This document shows positions 22,504-31,759 of a DNA stretch of 64,000 nucleotides, piece by piece. Every line of letters begins with the position of its first letter. Within the stretch, counting starts at the first letter, position 1. Location: NCBI RefSeq assembly GCF_036885605.1, contig NZ_CP142523.1:1364001-1428000 (forward strand). Reading direction: 5' to 3'. Below the pieces are notes generated by a model that was not told the origin of the DNA, searched no databases, and saw only the letters and a program-made list of their open reading frames with translations. Both the position numbers and the translations under genes were made by a program. This DNA is from Janthinobacterium sp. TB1-E2 (GTDB lineage Bacteria > Pseudomonadota > Gammaproteobacteria > Burkholderiales > Burkholderiaceae_D).

Positions 22504-22531
22504 AAATGGCCGGATCTTCCGGCCATTTTTT
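22504..22531 (+). terminator. Intrinsic terminator after the adenosine deaminase
   Basis: AAATGGCCGGA (22504-22514) pairs with TCCGGCCATTT (22518-22528) around a short loop and runs into Ts. Confidence 0.9.
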
Positions 22532-22741
22532 ATTCCTCATCTTAAATGTCGCGCTGTTATTTTGTTAATTTTGTGGCGGCCATGCGACACAATTAACAGT
22601 AGATACACGACTTTATCTGATTTCATGGATGAATCAATTTCAAGTACATATTGCTCATTTATAATCACGCGCCATAAGCCCGGACGCTGTCAGCACGATA
22701 TCAATCCAGCTAGTTACCCCATGCTATTTATATTTTAAATA

Positions 22742-22796
22742 TATAAATATATAAAAAAAATCGTATTTGTCATCCATTTTTTGATGATGCATAGTG
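22742..22796 (+). promoter_or_regulatory. Conserved nucleoside-regulon promoter, copy A (before TonB receptor)
   Basis: The block has TATAAAT (22742-22748), 14 bases, GTATTTG (22763-22769), then TGATGCATAGTG (22785-22796). -35 TTGTCA (22767-22772) and -10 CATAGT (22790-22795) are 17 bases apart, with an A-tract upstream as an UP-like element. Copies B (41182-41237) and C (37725-37780, minus) share the same elements at the same spacing. The partial palindrome GTAT-N5-ATCC over the -35 is the probable operator. Confidence 0.8.
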
Positions 22797-23266
22797 AGAT
22801 GAAGATGATATTAAAAAGTCACAATTCATCTGGGCGATATCGTATGAAGATGGGTATTTGCAGTAAATAAAGGTGAGATGCAGAGTGAAACAAACAGTCG
22901 CACAGCTAAATGACGACATTCTTCTGTATTTTGCCGCCGTGTCACAGTCTTGAAATATTTAACAATTACACTCGCGGCTTGCCATGTTAGCCGGGTAAGC
23001 ATGTGGGATGAATGACACAGGTGCTAGCGCCCTGGGTCGTACGGATCGGATGTGGTTTTTTCCGCCGTTATTGTCTGGATATGAATAGTTGTGATGTGTG
23101 GAGCGGCGTTTTGTGATGGTCTTGTCAGGACCGCAGCCAGTCCCGCCGGCGTAACAGTTGCAGCATCGTAAAGAGGAAATGTTGTGTTTGTGTTGCTGTG
23201 CGGCGCAGCCGGACGGTGGGGCAATCCAGGATTTTCAAAAAATAATAGTCTTTTCTGGGGTTAAAG
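22797..23266 (+). other. Long untranslated leader of the TonB receptor gene
   Basis: About 470 bases lie between promoter copy A and the receptor ATG. I see no credible gene here: no frame has a ribosome site and family-like sequence. I recognise no riboswitch. The region is less GC-rich than its surroundings. A second promoter further down cannot be excluded. Confidence 0.4.
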
Positions 23267-26200
23267 ATGATCAATCACAAGCGACTTCGGCTGACGCAAA
23301 TCGCGTTAAGCCTGTCTATTGCACTGGCGGCGGCACCATCGTTCGCACAGAACACTACGTCTTCCATTGGCGGCCGTATCTCGGCCACTGACGGCAAGCC
23401 GGCAGCTGGTGCCACCGTTACCATTGTGCACACCGAGTCGGGTTCCGTCAGCAATGTAACGACCGATGCGGAAGGCCGTTACGTCGCGCGCGGCCTGCGT
23501 GCCGGCGGTCCATACACCATCACCATCACCAAGAATGGTGAAGTGGAAAAACGCGAAGGCGTGTACGTGCAATTGGCTGAAACGGCCAATGTGGACGCCA
23601 CCCTGGGCGCACAGATGCAAACCGTGAACGTCACGGGCACGGGCGCACGCGCACAGATCTTTAACCGCAGCAATATGGGCGCCGGCACCAACATTGGTGC
23701 CAATGAGCTGGCCATGCAAGCGTCGATCCAGCGCAATCTGCAAGATTACGCCCGTTCCGATCCGCGTGTTTCGCAAACGGACAAAGAGCGCGGCGAATTG
23801 TCCGTTGCCGGTCAAAACTCGCGCTATAACTCGATGACCATCGATGGCGTGGCCGTGAACGACACCTTCGGCCTGGAATCGAACGGCAGCCCGACGGCCA
23901 AGCAGCCGATCTCGATCGATGCGATCCAGTCCGTGCAAGTGAACGTCGCCAACTACGACGTGACGCAAAAAGGCTACACGGGCGCCAACATCAACGCCGT
24001 GACCAAGTCCGGTACCAATGATGTCAAGGGCAGTGTCTATTACGTGTTCCGTAATGACAGTATGGCGGGTGACCGTTACGACAACGTCAAAGACAGCTAT
24101 TACGCACCAGCACCATTCCGCGAAACGACCAAGGGCATTTCCGTTGGCGGCCCGCTGATCCAAGACAAGCTGTTCTTCTTTGCAAACAAAGAAAAGCTGG
24201 AAAGTACCCGCACGGCACCAAACTTTGGTCCGCTGGGCAGCTCGATGACGAACGTCGGCGTTACCGAATCCGCTATTGCGGGTTTACAGACGATTGCCAA
24301 AGAAAAGTACAACTTGCCAGTCGGCACCACCACCGTGCCTGCCGGTACGAAGTTGACGGTTGATGATGTCTTGCTGAAACTGGACTGGAACATCAACGAC
24401 AACCATCGCGCGATGGTTCGCTATTCCAAAACCGATCAGTCCGAGCCGATGTTTACCGGCGTAACGTCAAGCGGTATCGCCTTGAACTCGGCTTGGCGTT
24501 CGCAGGAAAAGTCGATCGAAACCATCGTCGGCCAGTGGTTTGCCGACTGGACGCCAAATTTCTCGACGGAATTCAAAGTATCGTCGCGCGACTATGAAAG
24601 TCTGCCGAAGAACAATTCCACCCTGCCAACCATGTCGCTCAAGTTTACGGGTGCCTTGCCGGCGGGATCGCCTGCAGGCGTGTCGACCAACGACCGTTTC
24701 CTGAACTTCGGTACCGATCAGTCGTATCAGTTTAACGTCTTGCGCACCAAGACCAAGGATGCCTACCTGGGCGCGAACTGGGCCCTGGGCGATCATGAAG
24801 TCAAGTTCGGCGGCGACTTCAGCAAGAACGATGTCTACAATGCGTTCCTGCAGAACATCAATGGCAACTACACCTTCGGCTGTATCAATAATGTCGGATA
24901 CTCGTTTGTCAAACCAAACGCGGACGGCAGCACTACTTTCAATTGCAACAGTTCAGCCGCTCTTCAGGAACAAGCCGTACTGGAAAATTTCCGTACCGGA
25001 CGCCCGAGCTCTTACCAGGTGCAAGTACCATTGGCAGGCGGTTCCTTGGAAAACGCCATTGCTGATTTCAGCCTGAAAAACTATGGCTTCTTCGCCCAAG
25101 ACGTATGGACCGTCAACAAACAGTTGACCGTGCAGTATGGCGTGCGTGTCGACAAGGCCGCCATCAGCGACCGCCCGCTGTATAACGCTGCCGCGGCGGC
25201 ACCTATGGTTGCTGGCAACCCGCAGACCGGCAAGGTACAAAGCGGTGGTTTTGGTCTGAACAATACGCAAACCATCGATGGACAGACACTGTGGCAGCCA
25301 CGCGTGGGCTTCAACTACAAGTTCGACAGTGCCCGTCCAACCCAATTGCGCGGTGGTTTCGGCCTGTTCCAGGGCGCGGCGGCCACGGTATGGATGTCGA
25401 ACCCGTTCGCTAATCCTGGCGTGGCAACCCGTATCGTTGGTTGCGGCACCAGTGGCTTCAAGGCTTGCCCATCGGTAGGTGGCTTGTTCAATCCTGATCC
25501 GAACGCTCAGCCGACGAACTTCGCTGATGCCGCACCTGCAGCCAACGTCGACTTCCTGTCGCCTAACCTGCGCCAGCCATCGATCTGGAAGGGCAACCTG
25601 GCGTTCGAACATGAGCTGCCATGGATGGGTCTGGTTTTCGGCGCGGAATATCTGCGTACGCAAAACAAGGATGCCATTTACTACGAGCATCTGAACCTGG
25701 GTGCAGCGACGCGTACCGGTACCGATGGCCGTGAGCTGTATTACTCGAATACTGCCTACAATACGAATTGCTGGACTTCAACCGGTGGCTTGTCGTCGAC
25801 CAATGCGGGTTGCTCGGGTTCCTTCGCCAAGGCACTCAAGAACCCTGCGTTCAACAACGTCATGGTTGCGCAGAAAACGGATAAAGGTGCAGGCAATCTG
25901 GTGACCCTGTCGGTCAGCCAGCCGATGACCAAAGGCTTTGGCTGGTCGGTTGCCTACACCTATACAGATGCAACGGAAGTGTCGCCGCTGACCTCGTCGG
26001 TATCGACGTCGAACTTCAACGCCCGTTCGATTTTCAATCCGAATGAAAACGTCGCCGCCAATTCCGGCTACCTGGTGAAAGACCGCTTCAATGCTGTGTT
26101 GAACTTCCAGAAGCGCTTCTTCGACAACTACAAAACCAGCTTCGGCCTGTTCTATGAAGGTCGCAAGGGTAAGCCATACAGCTGGACCTACAGCAATGAC

Positions 26201-26701
26201 TTGAACGGTGACGGCGTCAGCGGCAACGACTTGATGTACATCCCATCGAAACCAGGTTCGGGCGAAGTGGTATTCCGTGGCGATACGGCAACCAACCACG
26301 CTAACGAAGACCGTTTCTGGTCCTTGGTCAATGCCAATGGCGACCTGCGCAGTTCGAAAGGCGGCGTGGTGAAGCGTAACGACAGCTTCTCGCCTTGGAC
26401 CAACAGCTTCGACATGCGTGTCAGCCAGGAAGTCCCAGGCTTCTTCAAAGGCAACAAAGGCGTGTTCACGATGGACTTCTTCAACGTGGGCAACATGATC
26501 AACCGCAAGTGGGGCCGTATCAATGAAATGGCTTTCCGCTCGGCTGGTGGTCAAACCCGCAGCTTTGTTGATTTTGCCGGCCTCGATGCTCAAGGCCGTT
26601 ATATCTACCAAGTGCGTGACAAGGTAGAGGACTACACCGTGCGTCAACAAAAGGGTGAATCCCAATGGGCGATCCAGGCTACGGTCAAGTACGAGTTCTA
26701 A
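23267..26701 (+). CDS. TonB-dependent receptor, Oar-like, with N-terminal carboxypeptidase-type domain
   Basis: A 1144-residue outer-membrane receptor for energised import. The order is: signal peptide (1-27, ending SFAQ), a carboxypeptidase regulatory-like beta-sandwich (about 30-120, IGGRISATDGKPAAGATVTI), a plug domain (about 125-250, with SRYNSMTIDGVAVNDTFGL), and a long barrel ending in Phe (VKYEF). A TonB box is not obvious. The Oar family takes up large or polymeric ligands, but its substrates are mostly unknown. Promoter copy A, shared with the nucleoside ABC transporter and nucleoside phosphorylase, and the downstream nuclease and nucleotidase genes point to nucleosides, nucleotides or oligonucleotides. 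This is inference. Confidence 0.9.
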   Translation: MINHKRLRLTQIALSLSIALAAAPSFAQNTTSSIGGRISATDGKPAAGATVTIVHTESGSVSNVTTDAEGRYVARGLRAGGPYTITITKNGEVEKREGVYVQLAETANVDATLGAQMQTVNVTGTGARAQIFNRSNMGAGTNIGANELAMQASIQRNLQDYARSDPRVSQTDKERGELSVAGQNSRYNSMTIDGVAVNDTFGLESNGSPTAKQPISIDAIQSVQVNVANYDVTQKGYTGANINAVTKSGTNDVKGSVYYVFRNDSMAGDRYDNVKDSYYAPAPFRETTKGISVGGPLIQDKLFFFANKEKLESTRTAPNFGPLGSSMTNVGVTESAIAGLQTIAKEKYNLPVGTTTVPAGTKLTVDDVLLKLDWNINDNHRAMVRYSKTDQSEPMFTGVTSSGIALNSAWRSQEKSIETIVGQWFADWTPNFSTEFKVSSRDYESLPKNNSTLPTMSLKFTGALPAGSPAGVSTNDRFLNFGTDQSYQFNVLRTKTKDAYLGANWALGDHEVKFGGDFSKNDVYNAFLQNINGNYTFGCINNVGYSFVKPNADGSTTFNCNSSAALQEQAVLENFRTGRPSSYQVQVPLAGGSLENAIADFSLKNYGFFAQDVWTVNKQLTVQYGVRVDKAAISDRPLYNAAAAAPMVAGNPQTGKVQSGGFGLNNTQTIDGQTLWQPRVGFNYKFDSARPTQLRGGFGLFQGAAATVWMSNPFANPGVATRIVGCGTSGFKACPSVGGLFNPDPNAQPTNFADAAPAANVDFLSPNLRQPSIWKGNLAFEHELPWMGLVFGAEYLRTQNKDAIYYEHLNLGAATRTGTDGRELYYSNTAYNTNCWTSTGGLSSTNAGCSGSFAKALKNPAFNNVMVAQKTDKGAGNLVTLSVSQPMTKGFGWSVAYTYTDATEVSPLTSSVSTSNFNARSIFNPNENVAANSGYLVKDRFNAVLNFQKRFFDNYKTSFGLFYEGRKGKPYSWTYSNDLNGDGVSGNDLMYIPSKPGSGEVVFRGDTATNHANEDRFWSLVNANGDLRSSKGGVVKRNDSFSPWTNSFDMRVSQEVPGFFKGNKGVFTMDFFNVGNMINRKWGRINEMAFRSAGGQTRSFVDFAGLDAQGRYIYQVRDKVEDYTVRQQKGESQWAIQATVKYEF

Positions 26702-26724
26702 TCTCGGCGTCTGACTGAAGTTGC

Positions 26725-26756
26725 AAACGGCTGGTGGCGACACCGGCCGTTTTTTC
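26725..26756 (+). terminator. Terminator after the TonB receptor
   Basis: AAACGGCTGGTG (26725-26736) pairs with CACCGGCCGTTT (26741-26752) with one G-T wobble, followed by Ts. A separate transcript is therefore expected for the nucleotidase genes. Confidence 0.85.
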
Positions 26757-26858
26757 GTTTTATGTTGTGCTTTCTTGTCATACTCTGATGGGCTTGCGGC
26801 GCACGGCGTCCCCCCGGATGAGATAGTCTTTTTGAATACTGATAACCATGTGGGGACC

Positions 26859-28556
26859 ATGAAACATCATCTGACACCACTCGCCGCCGCAGCGGCCCTG
26901 ACCTTGCTGCTGGCCGCCTGTGCCGCACCTACCGCGCCTTCCGCGAAGTCCGTCGATATCAACCTGGTCGCCCTGAACGATTTTCACGGCAATCTCGACC
27001 GCAGCAAATTCACCTATACGAGTGCCGTCGATACTGAGCGCAAGACGGTGCAGGCCGGCGGCATCGATACCTTGTCCGGCGCCCTGACGGCGTGGCGGCG
27101 AGAAGATGCGCAGCTGATTTTCGTCGGCAATGGCGACCTGGTCGGCGCCAGCCCCGCCATGTCGGCGCTGTGGGCGGACGAACCGAGCATCGTCGCCATG
27201 AACATGCTGGGCATGAAGGCCAGTTCCGTCGGTAACCACGAATTTGACCAGGGCAAGGCGGAATTGCTGCGCCAGCAGCGCGGCGGCTGCGAGTCGTCGC
27301 GCGCCGACAAGGCCTGCAAGTTCACGCCCGACTTCAAGGGCGCCAGCTACACCTATATGGCGGCGAATGTGATCGACACGCAAACGGGCAAGTCCCTGCT
27401 GCCGGCCTACCGCATCGAAGAGGCGCATGGCGTCAAGGTGGGCTTGATCGGCGCCGTGCTGAAAGATACGCCGTCCGTGGTAACGGCCGCCGGCATTGCC
27501 GGCCTGCAGTTCGGCGATGAAGCAGGCGCGATCAACGCCACCTTGCCGCAGCTGCGTGCGCAGGGCGTGGGCGTGTTCGTCGTGCTGCTGCACCAGGGCG
27601 GCGAGACGAGCGAAGCCGTCGACCAGCCCGATTGCAGCCACCTGAAGGGCGAAGTGGTCGACGTGGTGAAACGCCTCGACCCGGCGATCCAGCTGGTCAT
27701 CAGCGGTCATTCGCACCAGGGCTATCTGTGCCGTGTCGATGGCCGGCTGGTGACGCAGGCGCAGATGGGCGGGCATATGCTCACGCGCATCAAGCTCAAG
27801 GTCGATCCCGTCAAAAATGCACTGATCGATGCCAGCGCGCAAAACGTCGTCATGCTGCCAGGCATGTATGAGCCGGACCCGGCCGTGGCAGCCTACCTGG
27901 CATCGGTCAAGCAGCGCAGTGCGGCCGAGTTGTCGCGTCCCGTGGCCGCCATCGCCGTACCGAACGTGGGCCGCAGCACCAAGGGCGGCGGCGCTTCCCC
28001 GCTGGGCGACCTGGTGGCCGACAGCACCCTGTTCGGCGCACGCGCTGCCGGTGCGCAAATCGGCCTGATGAACAACGGTGGCATCCGCAAGGACCTGGAA
28101 GCGGGCGCCGATCTGATGACGAACGTGGGTCAGAACCAGGCTGTGGTCCCGTTCGGCAATACCTTGATCGTCGTCAGCCTGTCCGGCGCGCAAATCCGCA
28201 CCTTGCTCGAGCAGCAATGGCCGGGCGAAGAGGCAGGCGAGGGCAATCTGCTGCAAGTATCCGAAGGTTTTAGCTACCGCTGGGACAGCACGCAGCCGCA
28301 AGGCCAGCGTGTGCTGCCGGGCAGCATCATGCTCAATGGCATTCCTCTTGAGGACAATCAACAATACCGTGTCGCCGCCAACAGTTTCCTTGCCGGCGGC
28401 GGCGACCGCTTCACTGTGCTGGCGGCCGGCACGCGCCGGCTGGACACGGGCGTGCGCGACATCGACGCCTTCAGCAATTACCTGACCGCCCGCGCGCGCG
28501 CCGGCAAGCCCGCTGGCAGTGCCACGGCGGCCGGCCGCATCGTGCGCGTCAAATAA
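26859..28556 (+). CDS. 5'-nucleotidase / UshA-like metallophosphatase lipoprotein
   Basis: A 565-residue bifunctional metallophosphatase/5'-nucleotidase. Residues 1-22 form a lipoprotein signal with lipobox LLAAC, so it is lipid-anchored in the envelope. The calcineurin-like metal motifs are NLVALNDFHGNLD, VGNGDLVGASP, GNHEFDQGK and ISGHSHQGY. The C-terminal 5'-nucleotidase domain (from about 330) has LMNNGGIRKDL and NSFLAGGGDRF. It strips phosphate from nucleotides outside the cytoplasm to give nucleosides. The start at 26859 is chosen for the lipoprotein signal; an upstream frame extension starts inside the terminator region. Eighteen bases separate it from the PLD gene, so these genes are likely one operon. 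Confidence 0.92.
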   Translation: MKHHLTPLAAAAALTLLLAACAAPTAPSAKSVDINLVALNDFHGNLDRSKFTYTSAVDTERKTVQAGGIDTLSGALTAWRREDAQLIFVGNGDLVGASPAMSALWADEPSIVAMNMLGMKASSVGNHEFDQGKAELLRQQRGGCESSRADKACKFTPDFKGASYTYMAANVIDTQTGKSLLPAYRIEEAHGVKVGLIGAVLKDTPSVVTAAGIAGLQFGDEAGAINATLPQLRAQGVGVFVVLLHQGGETSEAVDQPDCSHLKGEVVDVVKRLDPAIQLVISGHSHQGYLCRVDGRLVTQAQMGGHMLTRIKLKVDPVKNALIDASAQNVVMLPGMYEPDPAVAAYLASVKQRSAAELSRPVAAIAVPNVGRSTKGGGASPLGDLVADSTLFGARAAGAQIGLMNNGGIRKDLEAGADLMTNVGQNQAVVPFGNTLIVVSLSGAQIRTLLEQQWPGEEAGEGNLLQVSEGFSYRWDSTQPQGQRVLPGSIMLNGIPLEDNQQYRVAANSFLAGGGDRFTVLAAGTRRLDTGVRDIDAFSNYLTARARAGKPAGSATAAGRIVRVK

Positions 28557-28574
28557 TCTTTACCAGGAAAAACC

Positions 28575-29804
28575 ATGCGTCGTTTATTTGTTTCTGTCGT
28601 TATTTCCAGTCTGTTCGCGGGCACGGCCCACGCGGACTTCACCATTCCCGGCTTTGAGCTCGTGCACACGTCGCCCGTAGAAACCACGTTGACGAATCCC
28701 GACCTGCGCGAGCCCGTCGCCGTGTGGACCGAATTGTTCGATTCGGCAAAAAAAGAGATCGTCATCGCCCAGTTCTACGCCGTCAGCAAACCGGGCACGG
28801 CCTTTGAAAAGGTGTTGGCCAGCCTGACGGCCGCCGGTCAGCGCGGTATAAAAATCCGCTTCCTGCTGGACCAGAAGGGCGTGGGCTTGTCGGAAGCGGC
28901 CACCATCGCCCAGATCAAGGCGATTCCGAACCTGGACTTGCGCCTGATCGACTTCGATAAAATCACGGGCAACGGCATCGTGCACGCGAAATACCTGGCC
29001 GTCGATGGCCAGGTGGCGTACATCGGCAGTCAGAATTTCGACTGGCGCTCATTCGAGCACATCCATGAAACGGGCTTGAGAATCACGGAGCCCGCCATGG
29101 TGAGCCAGGTGCAGGCCATCTTCGAACAGGATTGGCAAGCCCAGGCATTGACGTCGCAAGGCAGCCGCGCCACGGTGCTCAACAGCAAGGTGGTGCCCGC
29201 CAACTACGCACAAAACGCTTTCCTGCTGGCCAGCCCGAACGCCTACAACCCGGCTGGCGTGGGCGACTCGGAAACGGGCTTGCCCGCCTTGCTGGCGCAA
29301 GCGCAAAGCGAAGTGCGCATCCAGCTGCTCGATTACGCACCGCTGTCCTACGGCCCGAACCGCACGCGGCCGTACTACGCCGTGATCGACAACGCCGTGC
29401 GCGCGGCCGCGCAGCGCGGCGTGAAGATCAAGCTGATGGTGTCAAGCTGGAATACGGAAGCGCCGGCCATCGCCTACCTGAAAAGTCTGGCCCTGGTGCC
29501 GAACGTGGACATCCGCATCGTGACGATTCCTGCGGCCTCGATCGGTTTCATCCCGTTCGCACGCGTGATCCACAGCAAGACCATGACCATCGACGGCAAG
29601 CTGGCCTGGGTCGGCACGAGCAACTGGGCGGGCGGCTATTTCGACTTGTCGCGCAACCTGGAAGTGGTGTTGCGCAACGACGCCATGGCGCAACGCATCG
29701 CCGCGCTGCATGAGCAGACGTGGAGCTCGGCGTATGCGCAGCCGATCGACATCAACAAGCAGTATCCGAAGCCGGCCAAGGCCACGCCGCAAGGCAAGGA
29801 GTAA
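28575..29804 (+). CDS. Secreted phospholipase D superfamily phosphodiesterase
   Basis: A 409-residue exported protein (signal peptide 1-20, ending AHA) with two intact HKD motifs: HAKYLAVD followed by GSQNFD (about 136-156) and HSKTMTID followed by GTSNW (about 336-354). PLD-fold enzymes cleave phosphodiester bonds in phospholipids or nucleic acids. Placement between a 5'-nucleotidase and an S1/P1 nuclease, with the next start overlapping its stop, suggests a nuclease or exonuclease role like that of Nuc or PLD3/4. Lipase activity cannot be excluded from sequence. Confidence 0.87.
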   Translation: MRRLFVSVVISSLFAGTAHADFTIPGFELVHTSPVETTLTNPDLREPVAVWTELFDSAKKEIVIAQFYAVSKPGTAFEKVLASLTAAGQRGIKIRFLLDQKGVGLSEAATIAQIKAIPNLDLRLIDFDKITGNGIVHAKYLAVDGQVAYIGSQNFDWRSFEHIHETGLRITEPAMVSQVQAIFEQDWQAQALTSQGSRATVLNSKVVPANYAQNAFLLASPNAYNPAGVGDSETGLPALLAQAQSEVRIQLLDYAPLSYGPNRTRPYYAVIDNAVRAAAQRGVKIKLMVSSWNTEAPAIAYLKSLALVPNVDIRIVTIPAASIGFIPFARVIHSKTMTIDGKLAWVGTSNWAGGYFDLSRNLEVVLRNDAMAQRIAALHEQTWSSAYAQPIDINKQYPKPAKATPQGKE

Positions 29805-29812
29805 TGGTGAAC

Positions 29813-30883
29813 ATGCAAAAACTGTTGAGTGTGCTGGCGCTGGGCGCCGCTTTTGCTTCCGGTAATGTGCTGGCCTGGGGCAACGACGGCCACCGCGCCG
29901 TGGGCGCCATCGCCGATCAATTGCTCAAGGGTAGCGCTGCCCAGGCGCAAGTGGCCAAGTTGCTGTTGCCTGGCGAAAGCCTGGAAAAGATCGCCAACTG
30001 GCCCGATTGCGTGAAAGGCACGTATTGCGGTCCGCAATCGCCGGAAATGCTGACCTATGTAGCGGCCAATCCCAAGCATGGCGAATACCATTACACGAAC
30101 GTGCCGTTCCAGAACGCGCACTACCACGACCATGGCGTGGGCACGGCCGACGACGATATCGTGCAGACGCTCAAGCAGGCGATCCTGGTATTGCAAGGCA
30201 AGGATGATGCGGCCAGCAATCCGCACGGCTTCAGCCAGCGCGAAGCCCTGATCCTGATCACGCATCTGGTGGGCGATATCCACCAGCCTTTGCATGTGGG
30301 TAATGCTTTTGTTGGCAAGGATGGCCAGTTTTTCGCGCCCGCCACGCAGGCGCAGATCGATGACGTCACCGTTTTCAATGCGCGTGGGGGCAATGACTTG
30401 CTGCTCGACGATGCGAAGATGACGGCGCTGTCGGACGCCGTGATTCCCGCGCCGCTGCCGGCCGACGATGGCGCGGCCAAGCCGGCAAGCAGCTATCCGA
30501 AGTCGCCCACCAAGCCCTTGCATTCCTACTGGGACACGACCGTGGTCGATTACGCCATGCGCCGCCTGAGCACGCGCACGCCGCAGCAGTTCGCGCGCAC
30601 CGTGATTGCCAGCGCGCCACAAGTGAGCAGCAACACCGGCGATCCCGCCACCTGGCCGTATCAATGGGCCGATGCCTCGCTGGCGGCGTCGAAGATTGCT
30701 TTCACGGATGTGGTGGCTGGCCCGGCCACGCAGCAGACCAGCCGCAAGGGCGAGGTCTACAACGTCTGGCGCTTGACGGTGCCGGACAATTATCCCGTGC
30801 CCAGCTCGGCGCTGGCCAAGCAGCAGCTGATCGAGAGCGGCTATCACCTGGCGGCCGTGCTGCAGGCGATCTGGCCGCAGTAA
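29813..30883 (+). CDS. Secreted S1/P1-type nuclease
   Basis: A zinc-dependent single-strand nuclease and 3'-nucleotidase of about 356 residues. After a signal peptide the mature protein begins WGNDGHRAVG. The exposed N-terminal Trp and the nearby Asp and His are zinc ligands in this family, which fits cleavage at VLA-W. Other ligand regions are ADQLL, HYTNVPFQ, LITHLVGDIHQPLHVG and NLH-like SYWDTTVVD. AAGGAG lies 11 bases before this ATG; an ATG at 29804 overlapping the PLD stop would add three residues. The enzyme would release 5'-nucleotides for the neighbouring 5'-nucleotidase. Confidence 0.92.
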   Translation: MQKLLSVLALGAAFASGNVLAWGNDGHRAVGAIADQLLKGSAAQAQVAKLLLPGESLEKIANWPDCVKGTYCGPQSPEMLTYVAANPKHGEYHYTNVPFQNAHYHDHGVGTADDDIVQTLKQAILVLQGKDDAASNPHGFSQREALILITHLVGDIHQPLHVGNAFVGKDGQFFAPATQAQIDDVTVFNARGGNDLLLDDAKMTALSDAVIPAPLPADDGAAKPASSYPKSPTKPLHSYWDTTVVDYAMRRLSTRTPQQFARTVIASAPQVSSNTGDPATWPYQWADASLAASKIAFTDVVAGPATQQTSRKGEVYNVWRLTVPDNYPVPSSALAKQQLIESGYHLAAVLQAIWPQ

Positions 30884-30895
30884 AGACGTCATTCG

Positions 30896-30920
30896 AAAGC
30901 GGCCTGCGGGCCGCTTTTTT
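30896..30920. terminator. Bidirectional terminator between nuclease and DeoR genes
   Basis: AAAGCGGCC (30896-30904) pairs with GGCCGCTTT (30909-30917) around TGCG, with Ts to 30920. It ends the rightward scavenging operon and abuts the stop of the leftward deoR-family gene. Confidence 0.88.
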
Positions 30921-31684
30921 CATGCCAGGGTGATGGCGATTCCCATCTCGCGGTAGGGCGCGACCAGGGCGTCTGCCACGTCGCGGTGCACGATGATATC
31001 GTTGACCTGACTCAAGGGTGCAATTTGAAACGGCGAAGTCGTATTGAACTTTTCCGGCGAGGCCAGCACGACGGTGCGGGCAGACGCGTCGCTCAGGGCA
31101 CGCTTCACGCACGCTTCTTCATAATCCCCGGTGGTGATACCCGCTTGCGGATGCAGGCTGGACACGCCCATGAAATACAGGTCGGCGCGGATGCGGCCGA
31201 TGGCTTCCACGGTGGCCGCGCCGACGCCCACGATCGAGTGCTTGTACAGGCGCCCGCCCAGCATCAGCACCTCAATCGATGGATGATTCACCAGTTCGAC
31301 GGCAACCGAGGGACTGTGCGTGACGATGGTGGCGCGCAAGTCGCGTGGCAGCTGGCGCGCCAGTTGCACGGCGGTCGTGCCGCCATCGAGAAATACCACT
31401 TGTCCCGTTTGTATCATGGCGCCCGCCGCGCGGCCGATGGCGGGCTTGGCTTCCGGTGAAATCTGTTCGCGGGCCGCAAACGGCGCCAGCGCGGGCGAAC
31501 TTGGCAGCAAGGGCAGGGCGCCGCCGTGCACGCGCTCCAATAGCCCTTCTTTCGCCAGCTCGCGCAGGTCACGCCGTATTGTGTCTTCCGACAAGCCCAG
31601 GCTATCGCTGACGGCCTTGGCGACGATCTGACCTTCGCGCTGGAGCAAGTCCAGCAGGTATTGTTTGCGTTGATGTGTGAGCAT
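30920..31684 (-). CDS. DeoR-family transcriptional regulator
   Basis: A 254-residue repressor. The N-terminal helix-turn-helix (MLTHQRKQYLLDLLQREGQI, then GLSEDTIRRDLREL) is a classic DeoR domain. The C-terminal half is the sugar-phosphate isomerase-like sensor (VFLDGGTTAVQLAR, GVSSLHPQAGITTGDYEEA). DeoR proteins usually sense phosphorylated sugars. The start is placed at 31684, where the family sequence begins; an extension to 32002 would overlap the divergent NudK gene. The target may be the divergent gene; control of the nucleoside transporter or deo genes is possible but unsupported. Confidence 0.92.
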   Translation of the reverse strand: MLTHQRKQYLLDLLQREGQIVAKAVSDSLGLSEDTIRRDLRELAKEGLLERVHGGALPLLPSSPALAPFAAREQISPEAKPAIGRAAGAMIQTGQVVFLDGGTTAVQLARQLPRDLRATIVTHSPSVAVELVNHPSIEVLMLGGRLYKHSIVGVGAATVEAIGRIRADLYFMGVSSLHPQAGITTGDYEEACVKRALSDASARTVVLASPEKFNTTSPFQIAPLSQVNDIIVHRDVADALVAPYREMGIAITLA

Positions 31685-31687
31685 GGT

Positions 31688-31723
31688 TTTTCTTGTATTT
31701 TCTTGATATTGCACGAGTTTGCA
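31688..31723. promoter_or_regulatory. Direct-repeat operator candidate between deoR-type and NudK genes
   Basis: The 75-base divergent spacer contains TTTTCTTG twice (31688-31695, 31698-31705) and TTGCA twice (31709-31713, 31719-31723), each pair phased at ten bases. Phased direct repeats are usual targets of DeoR-family repressors. Confidence 0.4.
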
Positions 31724-31759
31724 TGATAAAGTCGATCCGTGCAAGCACAAGGAGACACT

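Noticed and set aside
22797..23266. Purine riboswitch or small gene in the TonB receptor leader
   Set aside because: I could not identify the conserved loops of known purine riboswitches, and no frame has a start with ribosome site and plausible composition.
26775..26783. TTGTCATAC upstream of the 5'-nucleotidase gene as a fourth regulon promoter
   Set aside because: Only nine bases match. The upstream TATAAAT, the spacing and the downstream TGATGCATAGTG are all missing, so it may be chance.
28575..29804. PLD protein as cardiolipin synthase
   Set aside because: It has a cleavable signal peptide and no N-terminal transmembrane pair. The neighbours are nucleic-acid enzymes.
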